Source: JACMME01 sp051005015 (GTDB lineage Bacteria; Gemmatimonadota; Gemmatimonadetes; Gemmatimonadales; Gemmatimonadaceae). Taken from it: DNA of 5,028 nucleotides. Of the stretch, positions 1 to 5,028 are shown piece by piece. The DNA is taken from positions 1 through 5,028 of the forward strand of contig JBPCJT010000114.1 in assembly GCA_051005015.1 (NCBI GenBank), given 5' to 3'. The notes below the pieces were generated by a model. It was not told the origin of the DNA. It ran no database searches and saw only the letters and a program-made list of their open reading frames with translations. How positions within the stretch are numbered: position 1 is the first letter of the stretch; every line of letters begins with the position of its first letter. Made by a program: the position numbers and the translations under genes.

Positions 1-1103
1 ATGGCGGGGTGCGCCAGCTGCGCGGCAAGCCGTGCCTCGCGGCGAAACCTGCTCACCGCTCGGTTGTCGCGCGACACGGAGGGGTGCAGCATCTTTAGCG
101 CGACCTCACGATCGAGCTCGAGGTCGCGCGCGCGCCATACTGAACCGAACGTCCCTGTACCTAGCGAAGCGAGCACTTCGTAGTCGTCCCCCAGGGCACG
201 ACGCAAGCGTGCCTCTTCAGCTTCGCCGGCGGCGTACTCCGGCTCATCACCCGTGCCGGCGATGAAGACGGGGCGCGACCCGATAGCACGGTCCACCGCC
301 CGCAGCAGCGCAGCGATGGAGTGATGTCTGTCATCCGGTTGTGGGAGGAGTGCGCGATCGAGCGCCCGTGCCACATCCTGCGGGATGTCGGGGCGCACCC
401 ATTGCAGCGGCGGCACGTCGAGTGTTTGCAGTGGCTCCCCGGTAAGCGCCGCGAAGCAGGTCGCCGCCAGCTGCCACTGGTCCGACATCATCGTCGGCGA
501 CCACTCCGAGCGCTGCCACTCCGGCGGCACAGGCATCCAGCGTGCATCGGGCGTCACTCCCGATGGGATTTCCGACCGCGGAAGTGCCCATTGCCAGTGA
601 CTGAGCCACACGTGCGCGCTAGGAGTGACCCAAATGGAGTCGGGGGACATGGCGCCGTACACAGAGCCCGCCTGGTGCATGTAGACGAGCGCGGACCCGG
701 CAGCACGCAGCACTTGCAGGACCGAGGCGACGTCGTTCTCCGCGCCCTCGCGCGTCATACGAGCGCGGATTGTCTCGCCGGCGATCCAGCGTCTCAGGTA
801 TCCCGGCCCTCGACGCGTCTCGCGGTTGGAAGTCCAGTAATGATAAGTCGTTGGAATCGAGGGATGGCCCAGATGCGCGAGCTGTCTCGCCTCGCCCGCA
901 AGCCAGGACGAATGCGCCGGATTTGGCGCTGTGACGAGAGACAGCGACCGGCCGAGTGCGTCGATGATCTCCTGGTAGTGGCGGAAATCCGCGGCAAGAC
1001 CGGATGCACCCCACCGCCAGGCCGGCGGGAGGCGCCAGTCGGCCAGGTGCTCGGGAAGTGTTTCGGTAGGGGTGTACGGGCCGAGGGCGTTCGAGCTTGG
1101 CAT
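1..1103 (-). CDS. Tandem pseudokinase-kinase, Ser/Thr protein kinase family (3' end outside window)
   Basis: I translated this frame by hand: it is open from ATG 1103 to the left edge (367 codons plus two bases), so the protein continues beyond the window. Residues ~23-270 follow the order of a Hanks-type kinase fold. There is an alpha-C glutamate in GEARQLAHLGHPSI (E71), a catalytic-loop equivalent VYGAMSPDSIWV (148-159), an APE equivalent PPE (193-195), the subdomain IX aspartate D208 followed by LTGEP (220-224), and R259 of the last helix. The catalytic residues are replaced: HRD is Y149-G150-A151 and DFG is H169-W170-Q171, and no lysine occurs before K337. A linker of ~35 residues leads to a second, canonical N-lobe: glycine loop LGTGTFGSVW (314-323), EVALK with K337, and alpha-C E356, exactly 19 residues later. 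Its catalytic loop lies outside the window. The likely role is regulated Ser/Thr phosphorylation, with the first domain as regulator or scaffold (inference). No Shine-Dalgarno precedes ATG 1103. An in-frame GTG at 1187, overlapping yifB, would add 28 residues but is less likely. The gene lies 55 bases after yifB and could be co-transcribed with it. Confidence 0.9.
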   Translation of the reverse strand, partial: MPSSNALGPYTPTETLPEHLADWRLPPAWRWGASGLAADFRHYQEIIDALGRSLSLVTAPNPAHSSWLAGEARQLAHLGHPSIPTTYHYWTSNRETRRGPGYLRRWIAGETIRARMTREGAENDVASVLQVLRAAGSALVYMHQAGSVYGAMSPDSIWVTPSAHVWLSHWQWALPRSEIPSGVTPDARWMPVPPEWQRSEWSPTMMSDQWQLAATCFAALTGEPLQTLDVPPLQWVRPDIPQDVARALDRALLPQPDDRHHSIAALLRAVDRAIGSRPVFIAGTGDEPEYAAGEAEEARLRRALGDDYEVLASLGTGTFGSVWRARDLELDREVALKMLHPSVSRDNRAVSRFRREARLAAQLAHPA

Positions 1104-1158
1104 CCGCGAAATGTCGGCAAAGACGTCAGATCGCGCTACGCCCGATCGAAGGCCAATA

Positions 1159-2703
1159 TCAGCGTTGCATCGCCAGCAGTCGCGCACCCGGTGTTGCCAC
1201 CGCGGGACGATAACGCAGCGCCTCAGCCGCGTGCGGAACATCGATCGCCTCGGAGTCATCTAGGTCCGCCACCGTGCGAGCGACCTTGACCACCCGGTGA
1301 TAACCGCGCGCAGTGAGGGCAAGGCGCTCGGCGGCGCTTCCCAGCAGCTCGCGCGCACCGCGTTCGATCCTGCCGTGAGCGTCAAGCCAGCGACCAGATA
1401 CGTGCGCATTGCAGGTTATGTGCTCCAGAGTCCCGTACCTTTTGTGCTGCAGCAATCTTGCCCGCTCGACGCGACTGCGAATCGAGGACGACCCTTCCGA
1501 CACTGTGCGCGAGGACAAAGCACGCAGCGACACCGCGCCGACGTGCGCGTGCATGTCGATGCGGTCCGCCAAGGGGCCGGACAGCTTGGCCCGATATTTC
1601 GATACATCGGCCACGGAACAGGTGCAGACGCGCGATTGCTCGGTTGCGTTGCCGCAGGGGCAGGGATTCATCGCTCCAACCAGCGTGAAGCGCGCTGGAA
1701 ACGTAACGCTGCACGCCGCGCGGGATATCACAACGCGTCCGTCCTCCATCGGCTGCCGGAGCGACTCGATCACATAGCGGGGAAACTCCAGCAGTTCGTC
1801 GAGAAAAAGAACCCCATTGTGCGCGAGGCTCACCTCCCCGGGACGGGGCGGGTTCCCGCCACCGATTAGTCCCGCGTTCGAGACCGAGTGATGCGGAGCG
1901 CGAAAGGGGGCTGCGCTCACCAGGGCCTGACCAGACGTGAGAGCACCAGCGACTGAATGGATTGCCGTTACCTCCAACGCCTCCGTTTCCGTCAGCACGG
2001 GAAGAATCCCCTGTAAACGTCGCGCCAGCATTGTTTTCCCGGCGCCGGGCGGGCCGATCATCAACACATTGTGCCCCCCAGCCGCAGCGACTTCCATGGC
2101 GCGCTTGGCGCTCTCTTGACCTAACACATCCGCGAAGTCCAGGAAGTCGGTTGTGTGTATTGTGGGTGGCGATGGATGCGGAGCCGGTAGGGATCCGCGG
2201 CGAAGCCACGAAAAGAGCTCGGCGAGCGTCGCGGGCGCGCAAAGGGGAAGCGTCGCCAGTAGCCGCGCCTCAGCCACATTGGATGGCGGGAGAACAAGCG
2301 TCGTGCCAGGGTGCGAAGCGGCGCGGATAGCGATGGGGAGGGCGCCACGAATGCCGCGCACCGTGCCGTCGAGTCCCATCTCGCCAGCGAAAAGCCGGTC
2401 GTGAGCGACCTCAGCCGGAAGCTGACCAGTTGCGACAAGAATTCCGATAGCTATCGGTAGGTCGAAGCCCGTGCCATCCTTCCGGACGTCAGCCGGGGCG
2501 AGGTTGATCGTGATGCGACGCGGCGGAAGCTTGAATCCGGCGTTGACCAGCGCCGCGCTCACGCGCTCGCGGCTCTCCTTTACCGCGCCCGCTGGGAGTC
2601 CGACGATGAACCACTGCGGGAGGCCCAGAGCCGCGTCAACTTCGACTGTGATGTCGTAGGCTTCTATCCCAAGTACCGCGGCGGATTTGATGGCGGCGAG
2701 CAT
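1159..2703 (-). CDS. yifB: YifB/ComM family Mg-chelatase-like AAA+ ATPase
   Basis: This complete 514-residue protein has the usual family length. The N-terminal ChlI/Lon-S5-like domain spans roughly residues 1-165, with the family signatures GLPQWFIVGLP (27-37) and INLAPADVRKDGTGFDLP. The AAA+ core follows, with Walker A GPPGAGKT (217-224) and Walker B VLFLDE (298-303). The four-cysteine NPCPCG...CTC segment has C348, C350, C360 and C362, probably a zinc-binding knuckle, and YRAKLSGPLADRID (370-383) follows. The C-terminal Mg-chelatase domain contains RGYHRVVKVARTVADL. In Haemophilus, Vibrio and Legionella the homologue ComM is a hexameric helicase that promotes branch migration during natural transformation. 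YifB is also widespread in species not known to be competent, so that role here is inference from the family. The start MLAAIKSAAVLGIEAY matches the usual YifB N-terminus. No Shine-Dalgarno is visible, but a TAATCT hexamer lies 6 bases before the ATG. The gene stands 104 bases after the peptidase gene and ends 55 bases before the kinase gene. No other competence gene is in the window. Confidence 0.95.
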   Translation of the reverse strand: MLAAIKSAAVLGIEAYDITVEVDAALGLPQWFIVGLPAGAVKESRERVSAALVNAGFKLPPRRITINLAPADVRKDGTGFDLPIAIGILVATGQLPAEVAHDRLFAGEMGLDGTVRGIRGALPIAIRAASHPGTTLVLPPSNVAEARLLATLPLCAPATLAELFSWLRRGSLPAPHPSPPTIHTTDFLDFADVLGQESAKRAMEVAAAGGHNVLMIGPPGAGKTMLARRLQGILPVLTETEALEVTAIHSVAGALTSGQALVSAAPFRAPHHSVSNAGLIGGGNPPRPGEVSLAHNGVLFLDELLEFPRYVIESLRQPMEDGRVVISRAACSVTFPARFTLVGAMNPCPCGNATEQSRVCTCSVADVSKYRAKLSGPLADRIDMHAHVGAVSLRALSSRTVSEGSSSIRSRVERARLLQHKRYGTLEHITCNAHVSGRWLDAHGRIERGARELLGSAAERLALTARGYHRVVKVARTVADLDDSEAIDVPHAAEALRYRPAVATPGARLLAMQR

Positions 2704-2709
2704 GAGCGG

Positions 2710-2715
2710 AGATTA
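2710..2715 (-). promoter_or_regulatory. Candidate -10 box (TAATCT) for leaderless yifB transcript
   Basis: The minus-strand hexamer TAATCT fits TA-N3-T and ends six bases before the yifB ATG, with no ribosome binding site between. I see no convincing -35 hexamer at 16-18 bases upstream. The placement mirrors that in front of apaG, which is the main reason to list it. Confidence 0.38.
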
Positions 2716-2761
2716 GGCTCGGCCCCTTGGATGGCATCATCTGGAACACTCGCGCCGAATC

Positions 2762-2793
2762 AAAACGGTGCAGGGAGCAGGGACGCTTTACCG
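2762..2793 (-). terminator. Weak terminator-like hairpin after the peptidase gene
   Basis: Fifteen bases past the peptidase stop, the minus strand has CGGT (2793-2790) and ACCG (2769-2766) as the two arms of an imperfect hairpin. Three further inner pairs (GCG with TGC, one G-T) are set off by an AAA bulge, and four T follow (2765-2762). The stem is short and the T run is brief, so this is a poor match to a classical intrinsic terminator. Its place between two likely transcription units is its main support. Confidence 0.25.
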
Positions 2794-2807
2794 GCTTTAC
2801 GTTCTCC

Positions 2808-4541
2808 CTATGACCGCAGCCCTGCAAGCACACTCTCAACCACGCCTACCAGGTCACGCATCTCGCGCTCGTCAAATACCAGCTCCGCACCCGCCGCAGC
2901 ATAGATTTCCCTCAGCGGGCGAGTGCCGCCGAACGCCAACGCTACCTTGTACCGCGCCACCGCCCCCGCTGGATCCCGCAGGCTCTCCCGCCATATCTGC
3001 AACGCTCCAAGCTGCGCGATTCCGTATTCGATGTAGTAAAAAGGATCCTCGAAGATATGCAGTTGCCGATACCAACGAGCCGTGCGCTCCACCTCCAGGC
3101 CGCTCCAGTCGATTCCGCGCTCGAAGCGCGCTCGGATTTCCAGCCAGGCCGCATCACGGGCGTCACGATCGCGCGCTTCACGGTGCGAGTAGATCCACGC
3201 CTGAAAGGCATCCACGCTCGCAATGTGGGCGAGGCTGAACAGAATGTCTTCGAGGTGCTCGATCCGTGCGCGACGTAATTCGTCCGGTGCATAGTAGCCT
3301 TCCGGCTTGGCGAGCAGGGGCGCGGCGAACAGCTCCATTGTCATGGACGCGAGCTCGGCCGCCTCGGAGCCTGTGCCGTGCTGCCATATGAATGGATGCG
3401 TGCCGCCAAGAAAAGCGTGAAAGCAGTGCCCCGCTTCGTGCATGAGCGTGGCGACATCGTCCGGCACTCCGACCGCATTCATGAAGATGAACGGGCGACG
3501 TCGGAAGCTCAGCTTGGTACAGTATCCGCCGGGCGCCTTACCCGGCCGGCTGGCGAGATCGAGCAACGATTCGTCAGCCATCACGCCGAACTGCGCGCCG
3601 AGCTCGGCGTCAACACGATCGAATACGGAACGCGCCCGGGCAATCAAGTCGCGCTCGTCCGTGAATGGAGCAAGTGGCTTGGCATTGTCCGGATCGACGC
3701 CAAGGTCCCACGGTCGCACCGATTCGAGACCGAGCCGCTGCCGGCGATACGCAAGCTGGCGCTCCACAGCGGGAACCACCGTCTCTTCCACCGCGGCGTG
3801 AAAGCGCGCGCAATCCGCGGGTGAGTACTCGAAGCGATGCTTGGCCCTGAAGACATAGTCCTGGTAGTTGTCGAAGTCCGCATTGCGGGCGACCGCGTTG
3901 CGCAGCTCGAGCATACGGTCAAAGACGTCGGACAGATCATCGCGCACGCCAAGGTAAGCCCTGTCTCGCGCCATGTAGGCCCGCTCGCGCACCGAGCGGT
4001 CCGAAAGCTTGAGGTACGGCTGTAATTCCGGAATCGTCTTGCGCTCACCGTCGAATTCTACTTCCAGCGTGCCCGTGATCTTCTGGTAGCGCGCCGAAAG
4101 CTCCTCGATCTCCGAAAAAAGCTCGACATTTTCCGCACGGAATATCTCGCTGTCTGTCCGCCATTCGGCGAGCACGGTCTCCATATCCGGGCGTTGAAAT
4201 CCGAGCGCCAGAATACGTCGTGCCAAACGCACGTGCCGCTCATCCATCCGCGGAAAGATTTCGCTGGAGAAACGGAGATACGCTGCTTCCTTAGCGGGGT
4301 TGGACGTATCGCCCGTGTAGGCGATCATCGATTGCGTGCCCGCTTCGCCAAGGAGCTCCTCCAGGCGGGACCACGCCGCCAGCCACGCGCCGGCGTTGCC
4401 AAGGACCAGATTTGCGGATTCCAGCCGGTCGTAGAAGGGAGCTATGTCGTTCCACGATGCGCGCGCGAACGCATCGGGTGTGGCCGGAAGATCGGTGATT
4501 TCCTGGGGCGCCGAATTCGCATCGACCCTGACCGCTGTCAC
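2808..4541 (-). CDS. pepF: M3 family (M3B) oligoendopeptidase, PepF-like zinc metallopeptidase
   Basis: This complete 577-residue protein, close to the usual length of M3B oligoendopeptidases, has no signal peptide and should act in the cytoplasm on short peptides, as in peptide turnover. The zinc site is clear: HEAGH at residues 368-372 gives H368 and H372 as ligands and E369 as the catalytic base. E396 in SEAAELAS, 24 residues on, fits the third ligand. Upstream is the clade signature R-x-GKAPGGYC followed by PFIFMN. Near the C-terminus, HIFEDPFYYIEYGIAQLG (H495, Y502, Y503, Y506) carries the His and Tyr residues that in the family bind substrate and stabilise the transition state. The helical N-terminal part (1-~190) is typical. 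The start is GTG at 4541; its first three bases plus A form a GTGA overlap with the apaG stop, and an AAGGG stretch inside apaG lies 9 bases upstream. No later Met comes before residue 72, so the start is well supported. The exact substrate range cannot be read from sequence, and the gene symbol is a family-level assignment. Confidence 0.96.
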   Translation of the reverse strand: MTAVRVDANSAPQEITDLPATPDAFARASWNDIAPFYDRLESANLVLGNAGAWLAAWSRLEELLGEAGTQSMIAYTGDTSNPAKEAAYLRFSSEIFPRMDERHVRLARRILALGFQRPDMETVLAEWRTDSEIFRAENVELFSEIEELSARYQKITGTLEVEFDGERKTIPELQPYLKLSDRSVRERAYMARDRAYLGVRDDLSDVFDRMLELRNAVARNADFDNYQDYVFRAKHRFEYSPADCARFHAAVEETVVPAVERQLAYRRQRLGLESVRPWDLGVDPDNAKPLAPFTDERDLIARARSVFDRVDAELGAQFGVMADESLLDLASRPGKAPGGYCTKLSFRRRPFIFMNAVGVPDDVATLMHEAGHCFHAFLGGTHPFIWQHGTGSEAAELASMTMELFAAPLLAKPEGYYAPDELRRARIEHLEDILFSLAHIASVDAFQAWIYSHREARDRDARDAAWLEIRARFERGIDWSGLEVERTARWYRQLHIFEDPFYYIEYGIAQLGALQIWRESLRDPAGAVARYKVALAFGGTRPLREIYAAAGAELVFDEREMRDLVGVVESVLAGLRS

Positions 4542-4945
4542 GACACCATGCCCTTGCCCTGCTCTGCCTCCATCTCGAATCGCGGGATCTCCGCGTCGAA
4601 CGCCGAGCCGTCCTCACGCACGAAATGGTAGGTTCCTTCCATGTAACCACGCCGGGACTTGAGAACACAGAAACTCTGATACTCGTGCACCCCGCCGGGC
4701 GTGATTGAAGGTTGCTGGCCAATCACGCCATCGCCTTCCACTTCGCTGTCCTCTCCCACCGAATCGTGGATGCGCCAGTGGCGCGTGAGCAGCTGCGCAG
4801 TCTTTTCCCCGGTATTTTCGATTCGAATGAAATAGGCGAACACAAACTGCCTTTTCTCGGGGGACGACTGTTCAGGTAGAAAAAGCGGGCGAACGGTAAT
4901 TCGGATTCCGTTCGTAATTCTGTAGAAAAAGCCAGTAGCGTTCAT
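4538..4945 (-). CDS. apaG: ApaG domain protein (DUF525)
   Basis: This complete 135-residue protein is close to the ~125-residue bacterial ApaG. It is a single beta-sandwich (fibronectin-III-like) domain. Family marks run in order: ITNGIRITVRPLFLPEQS (10-27), FAYFIRIENTG (36-46), TRHWRIHDS (54-62), the glycine motif GDGVIG (71-76) followed by QQPSITPGG, then GYMEGTYHF (100-108) and the closing AEIPRFEME (118-126). The biochemical role of ApaG is unsettled. In enterobacteria mutants have been linked to cobalt resistance and magnesium efflux, and the domain also occurs in eukaryotic FBXO3-type F-box proteins, suggesting ligand or protein binding. The usual apaH/ksgA neighbours are absent; here it is translationally coupled to a peptidase. 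I chose ATG 4945 rather than a GTG at 4996 because the added 17 residues do not resemble the family. No Shine-Dalgarno precedes it, and a TATATT hexamer ends 8 bases upstream of the A. Confidence 0.95.
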   Translation of the reverse strand: MNATGFFYRITNGIRITVRPLFLPEQSSPEKRQFVFAYFIRIENTGEKTAQLLTRHWRIHDSVGEDSEVEGDGVIGQQPSITPGGVHEYQSFCVLKSRRGYMEGTYHFVREDGSAFDAEIPRFEMEAEQGKGMVS

Positions 4946-4952
4946 GGGGCGG

Positions 4953-4958
4953 AATATA
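4953..4958 (-). promoter_or_regulatory. Candidate -10 box (TATATT) for leaderless apaG transcript
   Basis: On the minus strand the hexamer TATATT is followed by seven bases and then the apaG ATG, so transcription would start at or next to the A of the start codon. There is no Shine-Dalgarno between them. A TTGGTT at the -35 side has a short 15-base spacing, so the -35 match is poor. The site lies at the end of the possible upstream gene. Chance matches to such an AT-rich hexamer are possible, but the position is the one expected for leaderless transcription. Confidence 0.4.
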
Positions 4959-5028
4959 TCATGGCTTGCCTGCAACCAAGCGATACACCTGGCCACTCGG
5001 CTGACAGCACATACAGCTCTCCCGCTGC
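4959..5028 (-). CDS. Possible C-terminal tail of an upstream gene, perhaps frameshifted
   Basis: All three minus-strand frames are open here to the right edge, so the stretch may be coding. The frame ending at TGA 4961-4959 finishes SGQVYRLVAGKP, which looks like the last beta-strand of a propeller protein such as a glucose/sorbosone dehydrogenase. In the frame one base over, the DNA just upstream reads AAGELYVLSA, which is the expected preceding strand of the same kind of protein. That second frame would stop at 4944-4942, making an ATGA overlap with apaG. Joining the two pieces needs a frameshift near 4998-5004. Either the gene is frameshifted, or only one of these frames is real, or neither is. 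Only about 23 codons are visible, so the family suggestion is weak. Confidence 0.3.
   Translation of the reverse strand, partial: QRESCMCCQPSGQVYRLVAGKP
4964..4981. repeat. Small inverted repeat upstream of apaG
   Basis: GCTTG (4964-4968) and CAAGC (4977-4981) are perfect five-base inverted arms around an eight-base loop. They lie just upstream of the candidate apaG -10 box, where an operator could sit, but also inside the possible coding tail. A five-base stem is common by chance. Confidence 0.2.

Larger units (their letters stand above)
2704..2807. other. Intergenic gap between peptidase and yifB genes
   Basis: This 104-base gap is the longest non-coding stretch between genes in the window. 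Besides the weak hairpin and the TAATCT box it holds two small direct repeats: GCTTTAC at 2785-2791 and again at 2794-2800, and GCAGGGA at 2770-2776 followed by GCAGGGA at 2777-2783. I see no convincing small ORF or structured RNA in it. Confidence 0.7.

Noticed and set aside
331..1120. Three minus-strand open frames of 92-131 codons (331-609, 619-1014, 794-1120)
   Set aside because: They are out of frame with the kinase frame, which carries recognisable kinase motifs throughout and is open over the whole stretch.
321..1289. A 322-codon plus-strand open frame across the left part of the window
   Set aside because: It lies antisense to the kinase gene and the end of yifB, has an Arg/Pro/His-rich low-information product without recognisable motifs, and is explained by the GC-rich codon pattern of the genes on the other strand.
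1382..2242. A 286-codon minus-strand open frame inside yifB
   Set aside because: It is a shifted shadow of yifB. The yifB frame has Walker A, Walker B, the cysteine knuckle and the C-terminal domain in order.
4946..5028. A tRNA-like stretch (GCCGAGTGG followed by a GCTTG/CAAGC arm on the minus strand)
   Set aside because: The anticodon-like loop has eight bases, and no acceptor stem or T arm (GTTCRANNC) can be found.
4961..5028. A divergent plus-strand gene starting at ATG 4961
   Set aside because: The frame is open to the edge, but its 22 codons (MACLQPSDTPGHS...) show no recognisable protein features or clear ribosome binding site, and the minus strand there looks more protein-like.
1..5028. 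CRISPR arrays, insertion sequences, toxin-antitoxin or phage-defence genes
   Set aside because: I looked for regularly spaced repeats, terminal inverted repeats and small paired ORFs. None is present, and the window is almost filled by housekeeping-type genes plus the kinase.

Overview
The window is GC-rich bacterial chromosome in which every gene I can support lies on the minus strand, so the natural reading direction is right to left. The apaG / M3B peptidase / yifB gene set, the GC-rich codon use, the near absence of Shine-Dalgarno sequences and the large Ser/Thr-kinase-type gene suggest a free-living bacterium of a phylum such as Gemmatimonadota. That placement is inferred from the look of the proteins and is not proven.

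Layout, in transcription order. (1) 5028-4959: a coding-looking tail of an upstream gene cut by the right edge. Its end reads like the C-terminus of a beta-propeller protein, possibly with a frameshift. (2) 4945-4538: apaG, 135 aa, complete. (3) 4541-2808: an M3B oligoendopeptidase (PepF-like), 577 aa, complete, starting with GTG and overlapping the apaG stop by four bases (GTGA). (4) 2807-2704: a 104-base gap with a weak terminator-like hairpin and a candidate promoter. (5) 2703-1159: a YifB/ComM-type Mg-chelatase-like AAA+ ATPase, 514 aa, complete. (6) 1103-1: the first 367 codons of a protein-kinase gene that runs off the left edge. It is open from 1103 to base 1 without a stop.

The most interesting object is gene 6. 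Its first ~270 residues fold by motif order like a protein kinase domain but have lost every catalytic motif: HRD is Y-G-A, DFG is H-W-Q, and there is no lysine in the first 336 residues. A second kinase N-lobe with intact glycine loop, ATP lysine and alpha-C glutamate then begins at residue 308. This is a cis pseudokinase-kinase tandem, reminiscent in layout of eukaryotic JAK kinases (JH2-JH1). A second pattern is that apaG and yifB lack a Shine-Dalgarno sequence and each has a TA-N3-T hexamer 6-7 bases before the ATG, as expected for leaderless transcripts.

apaG and the peptidase form a coupled pair. yifB probably starts a second unit, with the kinase gene 55 bases downstream of it. Nothing in the window is a mobile element, CRISPR array, rRNA or tRNA, and the three complete genes are ordinary housekeeping genes.
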